DNA of 64,000 nucleotides, taken from the NCBI GenBank assembly GCA_017484095.1, contig JAFUTU010000038.1, positions 1 through 64,000 on the forward strand. Reading direction: 5' to 3'. This document shows positions 22,476 to 30,843 of this stretch, piece by piece. Below the pieces are notes generated by a model that had not been told where the DNA came from, did not search any database, and saw only the letters and a list, made by a program, of their open reading frames with translations. How positions within the stretch are numbered: the first letter of the stretch is position 1; each line of letters starts with the position of its first letter. The position numbers were made by a program, and so were the translations under genes. The stretch is from Ruminococcus sp. Its GTDB lineage: Bacteria; Bacillota; Clostridia; Oscillospirales; Ruminococcaceae.

Positions 22476-25346
22476 TTATGGCAGAAGCCTGTTTATATCT
22501 CTTGGGAACATAGAGGTCTCGCGGATATTGTTCTTGCCGAGAAGCTTCATCAGCAGTCTTTCAAGACCTATACCAAGACCACCGTGAGGCGGCAGGCCAT
22601 ACTTATGCGCTTCAAGATAGCTTGCAAAGTCTGCGGGGTCAAGTCCCTGCGCTTTCAGCTTAGCTACCTGCTCATCATAATCGTGTATTCTCTGTCCTCC
22701 AGAGGTTATCTCCAGTCCTCTGAACAGGAGGTCAAACTTGTATGCTTCTCTTGGGTCCTCTCTGGAGTTCATCGCATAGAACGGAGGCTTTGAGGACGGG
22801 AAGTGTGTAACGAAAATGAAGTCACTGTCATACTTCTCTTTTGCATACTTGCCGAGGTTCACCTCGTCCTCAGGGTCAAGGTCGAACTTCTTGCCGCTTG
22901 TCTCTCCGCCTCTCAGAAGCTTTAATGCATCTGCAAACTTGATAGACGGTATCTCCTTGATAGTCGGCACGTCAGCACCGAGAATAGCGATCTCGTTTTG
23001 GTAGTTTTGCTTGATATACTCAAAAATGCTTCTGAGCATTGCGGTCTCCATAGCCATAACATCGTACATACTGTCGATGTAGCCCATCTCAAAGTCAAGA
23101 CCGATGTACTCGTTAATATGACGTGAGGTAGCGTGCTTTTCAGCTCTGTAAACGGGAGCTATCTCGTAAACTCTGTCAAAGAAGGCAACAGCGGTCTGCT
23201 TGTAGAACTGAGGTGACTGGTTCAGGAAGGCATTCTTTCCGAAGTAATCAAGTGCGAAGATGTTTGCACCGCCCTCAGCTCCCTGGGCAACTATCTTAGG
23301 TGAGTGAATCTCGGTAAAGTTCTGCTCCTGCATGAACTTATGCATTCCGTGAACAAGACCCTCCTGAAGCTTGAAGATCGCTCTCTCGTATGGGTTCCTG
23401 AGGGATACGGCTCTGTTATCGAGGTTTACCTCTATCGTGCAGCCGAGCTTGCCCTGAGATATTTTAAGCGGCAGCTCTGCGGCATTGGTAGATACCAGCT
23501 GGATAGATGAAAGCTCGATCTCAAGACCTGTCTGCTCTCTGTTGTTCTCTTTGACAAGGCCCTTTACCTTAACAAAGTAGCCCTCTCTGAGGCCCTCTAT
23601 GCTGTCGGGGCACTTATCGGCAGAGTAAACCGTCTGGAAGACATATCTGGCAGTTCTTACATTGATAAATGCGATGCTGCCCATATTTCTTATCCTGTGG
23701 ACACAGCCCTCAAATTCGACCTCGCTGCCCATAGCAGCCTTTGCGTCATCAAGGGTGAACTCTTTTATAAGCTTGTCGGTAGAGATCATCACCATATCGC
23801 CGTCAGGCTCGGGAACGAACTTATCGGTCGGCTGATACTTTGTCAGCTTATCGGTGCCAATAACGGTCTCGGTCTGCTCGGTCTCATCAGCTTTGTTCTC
23901 AGCCTTTGATGCTGCAAACTCATCGAGCTTTTTCTCTAATATCTCTTTTATTATCTTAGGTGTAGCTATACCCTTCAGTGCCTTTGTACACTGACCCATG
24001 ATAAAGCCGAAGACCTTCTTTTCGCCGTTTGCATACTGTGCAGCCTGAGCATTGTTCTCAGAGATTATTCGGTCGATCTCGCTGTTTACTTTCTCTTCGT
24101 CAACAGTTATGAGCATACCCTTTTCCTTGGCGATATCCATAGGCTTTCCGCCCTCCTCCGCCATTACACGGAAGACAGCCTTAGCATCGTTTTTGGAAAC
24201 TGTCTCATTATCAGACATTTCAACGAGCTTTGCGATATCCTCAGCAGGGAAGGTGATGTTGTCGATATCAATCTCTCCGAGGTTGACACGCCTCATGAAC
24301 TCACCGAGCATAAATACGCAAACGCTCTTCGGCTTATTGTAGTAAGAGCAGGCTTTATCAAAGAAGTCAGATATCTGCTTTGACTGGATAAGGATATCGG
24401 CATCAACAGCCGAGATACCGTTCTCGATATACCTTGCGCGTCTCTCGGCAGGCATTTCGGGGAGCTTTGCGTGTATCTCTTCGATCTGCTGATCTGTGAG
24501 GTTTACCTGTAAGATATCGGGCTCGGGGAAGTAGCGGTAGTCGTTAGCATTCTCCTTGGTACGCATAGACGTGGTCTTATCACGGTTCGCGTTATAGCGC
24601 CTTGTTTCCTGAACTACCTTTTTGCCTGCTTCAAGCAGGAGAGCCTGTCTTTTCTGCTCATACTTTATAGCTCTGCCGACTGATTTTACGGAGTTTATGT
24701 TCTTGATCTCGGCACGGGTACCGAACTCAGTTGCATCGGGCTTCATCAGCGAGATGTTAACGTCGCATCTGAGTGAGCCCTGCTCCATTTTACAGTCGCA
24801 GACACCTGCATATTTGAGGAGAAGAGCTATCTGCTCAACATAAGCCATAGCCTCCTCTGCGGAAGCGATATCGGGCTCGGATACGATCTCGATAAGCGGT
24901 ATGCCGCAGCGGTTATAGTCAGCCAGAGACACGCCGTTAAAGTCGTCATGCACGAGCTTTCCTGCGTCCTCCTCAAGATGTATGTGGTTTATTCTTATTT
25001 TTTTCTTTTTGCCGCCCACTTCTATCTCAACTGCGCCCTCACCGATTATGGGGTAGTAGAGCTGCGAGATCTGATAAGCCTTCGGCAGGTCGGGATAGAA
25101 ATAGTTCTTACGGTCGAACACCGAGAATTTATTTATCGAGCAGCCGAGCGCAAACCCTGCCTTAACAGCATATTCAACTGCCGTCTGGTTTATAACGGGG
25201 AGAGTGCCGGGCATACCTGTGCACACAGGGCAGCACCTTGTATTCGGTGCGCCGCCGAACTCAGCCGAGCAGCCGCAAAAGATCTTTGTCTTGGTAAGGA
25301 GCTCGGCGTGTATCTCCAGACCAATGACGGTCCTCCATTTTTCCAT
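22476..25346 (-). CDS. gatB-aspS: Fusion of GatB amidotransferase subunit with archaeal-type aspartyl-tRNA synthetase
   Basis: One 956-residue frame. Residues 1-478 are a full GatB: start MEKWRTVIGLEIHAEL, zinc-type cysteines CGC and CCPVC, GSLRCDVNISL, and a C-terminal tail domain. Residues 479-522 form a polar linker. Residues 523-956 are a short, archaeal-type AspRS: OB-fold anticodon domain, motif 2 (YRAEKHATSRHINEY), GGQRIHDYDEQ, and motif 3 (GGLGIGLERLL). The bacterial GAD insertion is absent. His550 sits where discriminating archaeal enzymes have Trp and non-discriminating ones His. The fusion would charge tRNA-Asn with Asp and amidate it on one scaffold. Strong GGAGGAG site. gatA and gatC lie upstream. 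Confidence 0.95.
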   Translation of the reverse strand: MEKWRTVIGLEIHAELLTKTKIFCGCSAEFGGAPNTRCCPVCTGMPGTLPVINQTAVEYAVKAGFALGCSINKFSVFDRKNYFYPDLPKAYQISQLYYPIIGEGAVEIEVGGKKKKIRINHIHLEEDAGKLVHDDFNGVSLADYNRCGIPLIEIVSEPDIASAEEAMAYVEQIALLLKYAGVCDCKMEQGSLRCDVNISLMKPDATEFGTRAEIKNINSVKSVGRAIKYEQKRQALLLEAGKKVVQETRRYNANRDKTTSMRTKENANDYRYFPEPDILQVNLTDQQIEEIHAKLPEMPAERRARYIENGISAVDADILIQSKQISDFFDKACSYYNKPKSVCVFMLGEFMRRVNLGEIDIDNITFPAEDIAKLVEMSDNETVSKNDAKAVFRVMAEEGGKPMDIAKEKGMLITVDEEKVNSEIDRIISENNAQAAQYANGEKKVFGFIMGQCTKALKGIATPKIIKEILEKKLDEFAASKAENKADETEQTETVIGTDKLTKYQPTDKFVPEPDGDMVMISTDKLIKEFTLDDAKAAMGSEVEFEGCVHRIRNMGSIAFINVRTARYVFQTVYSADKCPDSIEGLREGYFVKVKGLVKENNREQTGLEIELSSIQLVSTNAAELPLKISQGKLGCTIEVNLDNRAVSLRNPYERAIFKLQEGLVHGMHKFMQEQNFTEIHSPKIVAQGAEGGANIFALDYFGKNAFLNQSPQFYKQTAVAFFDRVYEIAPVYRAEKHATSRHINEYIGLDFEMGYIDSMYDVMAMETAMLRSIFEYIKQNYQNEIAILGADVPTIKEIPSIKFADALKLLRGGETSGKKFDLDPEDEVNLGKYAKEKYDSDFIFVTHFPSSKPPFYAMNSREDPREAYKFDLLFRGLEITSGGQRIHDYDEQVAKLKAQGLDPADFASYLEAHKYGLPPHGGLGIGLERLLMKLLGKNNIRETSMFPRDINRLLP

Positions 25347-25359
25347 GCTGATCTCCTCC

Positions 25360-26811
25360 TTACATCTTCGGCAGCACAGGGGTGAAGCCCTGCTCGAATG
25401 CGTCTGCTGCCTTGATTATATCCTGTTCTCTGAATTTCTTTCCTATCAGTGACATTCCTATCGGCATACCGTTCTTATCATAGCCGCAGGTGGTAGATAT
25501 TGCAGGCAGACCTGCGATGTTAACCGTTACGGTGCAGATATCAGCCTGATACATTGAAACGGGGTCAGCCGTTTTCTCCGGGCTGTAGGCTACTGTCGGT
25601 GCGGTAGGAGTTAAAATGATGTCGCACTTTTCAAAGATGTCGTTATATTCTTTTCTGACAAGCTGTCTCAGTGCGAGAGCTTTTCTGTAATAAGCGTCGT
25701 AGTATCCGCTGGAGAGGCAGTAGTTTCCGAGAAGGATTCTTCTCTTTACCTCATCGCCGAAACCCTCTGATCTTGAGCGAACGATGAGCTCCTCATAGCT
25801 GTCACAGTCTGTGCTCGTTCTGTGGCCGTACTTTATGCCGTCATATCTTGAAAGGTTAGATGCTGCCTCAGCACAGGCAAGCAGGTAATAGCACGATACT
25901 GCATATTTGAGCGACGGCATCGAGCAATCGACGAGCTCTGCGCCCATAGCCTTGTACTGCTGTGCTGCTTTCATAACTGTTTCTCTGACTTCATCGTCGA
26001 TACCGTCTGCAAAGTACTCCTTCGGCAGGGCTATCTTCACGCCCTTCATACTTTCACCGATAGTTGAGGTGAAGTCGGGTACGTCCTCTCTTGCGCTGGT
26101 GCCGTCATGGATATCAAAGCCGCAGATAGCGTTAAGAAGCAAGCCGCAGTCATGAGCATCAAGGCCGATAGCGCCTATCTGGTCAAGAGATGATGCGAAT
26201 GCCACAAGACCGTAACGTGATACTCTGCTGTAGGTGGGCTTTATTCCCGTAACACCGCAGAATGAAGCAGGCTGTCTGATAGAGCCGCCTGTATCCGTGC
26301 CCAGGGCTATAGGTGCGAGCCTTGCCGAAACTGCTGCAGCAGAACCGCCCGATGAGCCTCCGGGTACGCAGCCTTTGTTATAGGGGTTCACGGTCTTCGC
26401 AAAGGCAGAGGTCTGTGTCGAGCCGCCCATAGCGAACTCGTCCATAGAGGTCTTGCCGAGCATTACGATATTCTGGGCGTTGAGCTTTTCCATTACTGTA
26501 GCATCATAGGGAGGAATGAAGTTTTCCAGTATCTTTGAAGCACAGGTGGTCTTGACGCCCTTTGTGCAGATATTGTCCTTAACAGCTATCGGAATACCTG
26601 TCAGGGGCTTTGCTTCACCCTTGTTTATGATATCCTGAGCTGCCGCAGCCTGCTGCATAGCCAGCTCCTCGGTAACGGTGATATAGCTTTTTATCTCGCC
26701 GTCATATTTTTTTATATTATCGAAATAGCCCTTTGCAAGCTCGGCAGAGGATATCTGCTTGCTGTCGAGAGCCTTTCTCATATCACGCAGCTTCATGTCT
26801 TTGAGCTCCAT
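25360..26811 (-). CDS. gatA: Asp-tRNA(Asn)/Glu-tRNA(Gln) amidotransferase subunit A
   Basis: The product has 483 residues. ATG 26811 is preferred because AAAGGA abuts the ATG at 26820 but is 8 bases from 26811. It is a glutaminase of the amidase-signature family that feeds ammonia to GatB. The Ser-cisSer-Lys triad is seen as Lys in AVKDNICTKG, and Ser residues in GGSSGGSAAAVSA and DTGGSIRQPASFCG. Length is normal. Order gatC-gatA-gatB is standard; the downstream gatB is fused to AspRS. Confidence 0.96.
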   Translation of the reverse strand: MELKDMKLRDMRKALDSKQISSAELAKGYFDNIKKYDGEIKSYITVTEELAMQQAAAAQDIINKGEAKPLTGIPIAVKDNICTKGVKTTCASKILENFIPPYDATVMEKLNAQNIVMLGKTSMDEFAMGGSTQTSAFAKTVNPYNKGCVPGGSSGGSAAAVSARLAPIALGTDTGGSIRQPASFCGVTGIKPTYSRVSRYGLVAFASSLDQIGAIGLDAHDCGLLLNAICGFDIHDGTSAREDVPDFTSTIGESMKGVKIALPKEYFADGIDDEVRETVMKAAQQYKAMGAELVDCSMPSLKYAVSCYYLLACAEAASNLSRYDGIKYGHRTSTDCDSYEELIVRSRSEGFGDEVKRRILLGNYCLSSGYYDAYYRKALALRQLVRKEYNDIFEKCDIILTPTAPTVAYSPEKTADPVSMYQADICTVTVNIAGLPAISTTCGYDKNGMPIGMSLIGKKFREQDIIKAADAFEQGFTPVLPKM

Positions 26812-26830
26812 GTCAAACATCCTTTCAAAA

Positions 26831-27109
26831 TTATTCTACTACCTTAGGAACAACGAAGCAGTTGTCCGAGCTTACGGCATTTGAAACTATCTTATCCGTT
26901 GCCATTGAGGGAACAACGCTGTCGCATCTCAGCTCAGGCAGGAATACATCGTGATTATCCTTATAGGCGTCATAGGTGACATCTATCTCCTTGACGGTAT
27001 CCATAAGGTTGATGATGTCGGTCATCTGACCTGCGGTCTCTTCGAGCTTTTGCTCTGAGAACTCAAGCTTGCTCAGGTCTGCCAGATATTTTACCATTTG
27101 CATATCCAT
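26831..27109 (-). CDS. gatC: Asp-tRNA(Asn)/Glu-tRNA(Gln) amidotransferase subunit C
   Basis: The product has about 92 residues. It has the small helical GatC pattern (LADLSKLEFSEQKLEE, MTDIINLMDTVKEIDV). It wraps GatA and GatB in the complex. The start is uncertain: ATGs at 27121, 27109 and 27103 are in frame. GGAAAG is one base from the first and 13 from the second; I chose 27109. First gene of the gatC-gatA-gatB/aspS operon. Confidence 0.92.
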   Translation of the reverse strand: MDMQMVKYLADLSKLEFSEQKLEETAGQMTDIINLMDTVKEIDVTYDAYKDNHDVFLPELRCDSVVPSMATDKIVSNAVSSDNCFVVPKVVE

Positions 27110-27252
27110 AAAAAGCACCATACTTTCCGTATTTTTGGCATCACTGCCATAACTATATTATTATACACTATTTTAAACGCTTTTGCAAGTGTTTTGCGCT
27201 ATGTATATTTTTTTTTACAAATAGAGAGATTGAAAATAATTGTTGTTCTATC

Positions 27253-27340
27253 TAGGGGGCTTTCCGGTCGCCCCCTATGACCCCTTCGGGTATAAATCTA
27301 TACGGCGAGAGCCGCCCTCTGCACCCCTTCAGGTATATAT
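27253..27340 (+). repeat. Solitary end-like copy of the 577-bp element's terminus
   Basis: AGGGGGCTTTCCGGTCG, CCCCCTA, then ACCCCTTCGGGTATA, repeating the terminus motifs of 12326-12902 but lacking its middle GCAACGACTGCG part. CACCCCTTCAGGTATAT follows at 27322. AGGGGGC/GCCCCCT can form a hairpin. It lies in the gap between gatC and the glycosylase gene. Confidence 0.6.
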
Positions 27341-27348
27341 GCTGTTAC

Positions 27349-28161
27349 TTAGGTTTTAACAGTTCTTATGTACTGGAACAGATACTGCTGAGCGACGCCC
27401 TCTATACCTTTGGTACATTCGGGCAGGCCGTCAGGATAATACTGCGCCATTACCCTTTTCACCCAGACGTCTTTCGGAAATGCATCTAGCTTATGGAAGC
27501 CGAACAGCAGGGCACAGTCAGCGACCTTGGGGCCTACGCCCTTGATCTTCATAAGCTCATCTCTTGCGTCATCGGTAGAGAGGGTCTTGATCTTTTCTGT
27601 GGTCATCTCTCCGCTGTTAAAGCGCCCGACTGCATCAACTATGTATTTTGCTCTGAAACCTGCTCTCAGGTAGCTTAGGGTGTCTACAGTTTCGGCTTTC
27701 ATATCCTCAAAGGAGGGGTAAGCGCTGTAATGCTCGCAAAGACGCGAGATTATCAGCTTTATGCGAGGTATGTTATTGTTCTGGCTGATGATGAAGGAGC
27801 TTATAGTTTCCCATGGGTCCTGTCTGAGTATGCGCGTGCCGCGGTACTGTTTTACAGCCTTTGACAGAGTCTCGTCTTCGGAGAGGGTTTCTATCATTTT
27901 GCTGTAATCAGAGCCGAGATCAAAATAATCGAACCAGACAGACCTGAACTGCTCCTCAGACACGTTATGCAGCTTGAAAACGCCCTTTTCCTGAAGCTCG
28001 GATATGGTGAGTTCATTATTCAGGAAATATCCGTGATAGGTGTCGGGGGATATCCTTTCCCAGCGGAATGCCTGTCCGCAGTCTAAGGTCTGGTCAAGGT
28101 CGAGCTCTGACTGGCGGAGGACGATATCGTCACCCTGAACAAAAAAATCTGTGACATTCAT
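27349..28161 (-). CDS. 8-oxoguanine DNA glycosylase (Ogg-type, HhH-GPD family)
   Basis: The product has 270 residues from ATG 28161 (GAGGAAAAGAG upstream). A longer frame to 28347 is not supported. The N-terminal OGG_N-like domain contains DCGQAFRWE. The helix-hairpin-helix is IKGVGPKVADCALLFG, with the Schiff-base Lys as in eukaryotic OGG1 (GTKVADC). The catalytic Asp is in PKDVWVKR. It excises oxidised guanine and nicks the strand. Monocistronic. Confidence 0.92.
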   Translation of the reverse strand: MNVTDFFVQGDDIVLRQSELDLDQTLDCGQAFRWERISPDTYHGYFLNNELTISELQEKGVFKLHNVSEEQFRSVWFDYFDLGSDYSKMIETLSEDETLSKAVKQYRGTRILRQDPWETISSFIISQNNNIPRIKLIISRLCEHYSAYPSFEDMKAETVDTLSYLRAGFRAKYIVDAVGRFNSGEMTTEKIKTLSTDDARDELMKIKGVGPKVADCALLFGFHKLDAFPKDVWVKRVMAQYYPDGLPECTKGIEGVAQQYLFQYIRTVKT

Positions 28162-28180
28162 AAAAATTTCTCTTTTCCTC

Positions 28181-28209
28181 TTGAAATTTGGTGATAAAAC
28201 TATTATACT
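28181..28209 (+). promoter_or_regulatory. Sigma-A promoter with a long leader before the DUF6062 gene
   Basis: TTGAAA at 28181-28186 and TATACT at 28204-28209, spacer 17. The leader of about 150 bases includes a CAGCAAGCTGCTG hairpin near 28300 and a GGGG/CCCC pairing around it. Confidence 0.65.
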
Positions 28210-28364
28210 ATAAGAAGCAGACTTTTTCAAGTGGCATGTGCTAGTCCGCACCGTACTTTGGATAGATGTCCCAAGGGGTTTTAGGACGGGCGTGCAACAG
28301 CAAGCTGCTGCCGAAAGCCCCCTGAATGACAGTTCAACATCATACATGATTTTTTGGAGGATAT

Positions 28365-29048
28365 ATGAGAGAAAGCTTACTGACTATTCCCGTTACAGAT
28401 ATATTTGAGCCGAAATGCGGCTGCCCTATCTGCCTTCTGAGAGATACTCTTGAAAAGAGAACGGTGGAATACATAATGGGTGCTGCGATGATGGAACCCG
28501 ATGTCAGGATAGAGACAAACAAGCTGGGCTTCTGCAAAACTCATTTTGAGCAGATGAGAGCCTGCAAAAACAGACTTTCACTGGCGCTTATGCTCCAGTC
28601 TCACTTGCAGAGTATGCAGAAAAACATCTTCACAAGGCAGTCTGTGTTTGAGAAGAAGACCGCAAAGCAGAGAAAGGTGTCGGCTGTTAATTCGACCTGC
28701 TTTGTGTGCTCAAAGATAGATTGGGGAATGTCACGCATCTTGGTAACACTTTTTGAGATGTATGTTCAGCAGAGAGATTTCAGAGAGCTTTTCGATGAAC
28801 AGGAAATGCTCTGTCTGCCGCATTATGACCTGCTGGTGTCTATGTGCGGTGAGAATATGGACAAGAAGTATCAGAAGCAGTTTATAGATGCCTGCACAAA
28901 GCTGACGGAAAAGTATCTCGACGAGCTTGAAAAAGACGTCTCACACTACTGCAAGATGTATGACTACCGCAACACCGGTGCAGATGCCGACTGGGGCAAC
29001 TCGAAGGATTCGATAGAGAGAGCAATAAAATTTCTGACGACACGATAA
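28365..29048 (+). CDS. DUF6062 family protein
   Basis: The product has 227 residues with TTGGAGGAT before the ATG. It is Cys/His-rich: CGCPICLLRDTLEKRTVEY, LGFCKTHFEQMRACKNR, STCFVCSKI and CLPHYD. These paired cysteines with His suggest a metal- or cluster-binding site. The family is common in Clostridia and has no known function. Cytoplasmic by sequence. Confidence 0.8.
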   Translation: MRESLLTIPVTDIFEPKCGCPICLLRDTLEKRTVEYIMGAAMMEPDVRIETNKLGFCKTHFEQMRACKNRLSLALMLQSHLQSMQKNIFTRQSVFEKKTAKQRKVSAVNSTCFVCSKIDWGMSRILVTLFEMYVQQRDFRELFDEQEMLCLPHYDLLVSMCGENMDKKYQKQFIDACTKLTEKYLDELEKDVSHYCKMYDYRNTGADADWGNSKDSIERAIKFLTTR

Positions 29049-29134
29049 GACATCTCAGGTAGGTTTTCGTGAAATTTCGTTACAAATGGTTACAGTTTCG
29101 TTAAGGCCGGAGAAGATGCTTGTGGGCAAAAAAA

Positions 29135-29203
29135 TGTACAGTTCTGCCGATGACGCGGTATGTCTGCGAATACAGATTTATATGCACAAAAAACTGTACA
29201 GTT
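29135..29203 (+). repeat. Direct repeat pair around TGTACAGTT
   Basis: GCAAAAAAATGTACAGTT ends at 29143 and a near-identical copy ends at 29203, exactly 60 bases apart. Each contains the palindrome TGTACA. It lies in the gene-free gap 29049-29582; no gene is seen in the gap. Confidence 0.55.
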
Positions 29204-29379
29204 AGATTGCCGATTGATAAATTTGTGTCAAACAAATTTAATTTTGCCGCAAAGCTCGCAGGCAGTGGGCTTTCAGCTTAAGGGCATAGGTGAGATGTGT
29301 TGACGTTCACAAAATATCAATATTTGTAACCGAATGTTCTTTCGTTTCGACCCATATTTTTACGTAAAAACGTTTTCAG

Positions 29380-29507
29380 TTTTCAACAATGATTTTTTTC
29401 AACAACGTTCAATCAGCGCAAAACAGCGCAGTTTTCAACGTTTTCAACAGAGTTATCAACAATAATTTGTTACGAAAACGCTGTTTTCAACTTTTTTCTG
29501 TTGATAA
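29380..29507. other. Cluster of DnaA-box-like 9-mers (origin-like region)
   Basis: Seven sites fit TTWTCAACN: TTTTCAACA at 29380, 29396 and 29441; TTTTCAACG at 29432; TTATCAACA at 29453; TTTTCAACT at 29484; and TTATCAACA on the minus strand at 29499-29507. TTATCAACA differs from the TTATCCACA consensus at one base. The surroundings are A+T-rich. dnaA and dnaN are not adjacent, so this may be oriC placed away from dnaA, a DnaA titration/regulatory site, or a relic of a mobile replicon. Confidence 0.5.
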
Positions 29508-29582
29508 GTTGAATACTTTTCCTCCCGCTGGCGATAATAGTTGTAAAATTCCAGATAACGGGAAAAGAGGGAAATTTCTGAG

Positions 29583-29846
29583 ATGGTAAAGGGAATTAAT
29601 AAACAAATTATAGAAATAAAATGCACAAATAATGAATATTTTGACAGAATATTATTGTTTGTTTCAGCCGATAAGGGAGCTCCTCTGAGTGAGGAGGCTT
29701 TGCTTGAAAAAGAGGCGCAAAAGGTCTGTTGTCAGCTGACAAATGAAAGGACCATCGGAAAAAAGAGCAGATCATTTATCCTGGCTGCTGTTTTATGCGG
29801 CTGCGCAGCGGTTTGCGCACTTATGGCGGTCTGCTATTTTATTTAG
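29583..29846 (+). CDS. Small membrane protein
   Basis: The product has 87 residues with AGAGGG upstream of the ATG. The first 60 residues are polar and helical (LSEEALLEKEAQKV). The C-terminal 24 are one membrane helix with cysteines (ILAAVLCGCAAVCALMAVCYF). A tail-anchored topology is likely. No family recognised. It follows the DnaA-box-like cluster. Confidence 0.6.
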   Translation: MVKGINKQIIEIKCTNNEYFDRILLFVSADKGAPLSEEALLEKEAQKVCCQLTNERTIGKKSRSFILAAVLCGCAAVCALMAVCYFI

Positions 29847-29869
29847 CAAAATCACAAGTTCGCACTATA

Positions 29870-29903
29870 AACGGCGTGGATCAGCCGTGCGGAGAGAACA
29901 GGG
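29870..29903 (+). repeat. GC-rich intergenic repeat family B, copy
   Basis: AACGGCGTGGATCAGCCGTG then CGGAGAGAACAGGG. The same core occurs at 54019-54053 and, inverted, in the tandem repeat at 43081-43287. CGGC/GCCG pairings make a hairpin. Confidence 0.6.
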
Positions 29904-29962
29904 TCAATAGTATGGGTTAGGGGCTATACTTGACATAAAGATCATACTAGGAGGTATGTAAA

Positions 29963-30661
29963 ATGAGCAATAATCAAATCAAAAAGTATGTGGCTGAGGC
30001 TATCGGCACCTGTGTGCTGGTAATGTTCGGCTGCGGAACAGCTATGATAACGGGATGTCTGGGTGCAGGATATCTGACGACTGCGTTTGCTTTCGGACTT
30101 TCTATCGTGGCGATGGCATACAGCATCGGCAATATTTCGGGCTGTCACATCAATCCTGCGGTATCGTTCGCTTTTTTAGTAAGAGGCAAAATGAGCCTTA
30201 ACGAATTCATCGGCTATATCTGCGCACAGTTTGCAGGCGGACTTATTGGTACGACCTTATTGGCGCTGATATTCAAGCTAGGTGACGTTAAGGATCTTAC
30301 CAGAACTTATGGTTCAAACACGCTCGACGGTGTCGGCAAGAGCTTTATAGCAGGCTGCATAGTTGAGATAATCCTTACATTCGTATTCATTCTCGTTATT
30401 CTCGGCGTTACTTCTGAGAAGTTCAAGCATGGTTCGTTTGCAGGGCTTGTTATAGGCCTTTCGCTGACATTTGTTCATATTCTCGGTATCGGCCTTACAG
30501 GAACTTCTGTTAACCCTGCAAGAAGCTTCGGTCCTGCAGTGTTTGCAATGTTCAGAGGCAGATGGGTGCCTATGAAGCACCTGATCGTGTTCCTCATTGC
30601 GCCGATGATAGGTGCTTTCATTGCAGCTAAGGTACATGATTTCCTTGAGAAAGAGGATTGA
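29963..30661 (+). CDS. Aquaporin (MIP family channel)
   Basis: The product has 232 residues with AGGAGGT before the ATG. Six membrane segments with the two pore motifs: HINPAVSFAF in loop B and SVNPARSFGP in loop E. The second NPA motif is followed by Arg, as expected for the selectivity filter. The short loops and NPARSFGP resemble water-type (AqpZ-like) channels more than glycerol facilitators, but substrate is not certain. A strong terminator follows. Confidence 0.93.
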   Translation: MSNNQIKKYVAEAIGTCVLVMFGCGTAMITGCLGAGYLTTAFAFGLSIVAMAYSIGNISGCHINPAVSFAFLVRGKMSLNEFIGYICAQFAGGLIGTTLLALIFKLGDVKDLTRTYGSNTLDGVGKSFIAGCIVEIILTFVFILVILGVTSEKFKHGSFAGLVIGLSLTFVHILGIGLTGTSVNPARSFGPAVFAMFRGRWVPMKHLIVFLIAPMIGAFIAAKVHDFLEKED

Positions 30662-30696
30662 TAAAACCAAGCCCCTTGCCTGATGATAGCTTATAA

Positions 30697-30729
30697 GGGC
30701 GCTCCCGAACGTTCGGGAGCGCCCTTTTT
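30697..30729 (+). terminator. Rho-independent terminator after aquaporin
   Basis: GGGCGCTCCCGAA and TTCGGGAGCGCCC form a 13-bp perfect stem followed by TTTTT. Confidence 0.95.
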
Positions 30730-30843
30730 GCGTTGAGGAGAACGCTGTTTTCTGCTTTAATAAAATATCCTAAAAAAATTAACTTAAACGGGCATATAGT
30801 GTGCTATACTGAGACTGATGAAAGTGGTTATAGGGGTGTATTG

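Noticed and set aside
28162-28347. N-terminal extension of the Ogg-type glycosylase
   Set aside because: Residues are unlike the family and a good ribosome site precedes the internal ATG at 28161. The region instead holds a promoter for the gene on the other strand.
29931-29936. TTGACA just upstream of the aquaporin gene as a -35 box
   Set aside because: No -10 element occurs at the right distance; the ribosome site lies where it would need to be.
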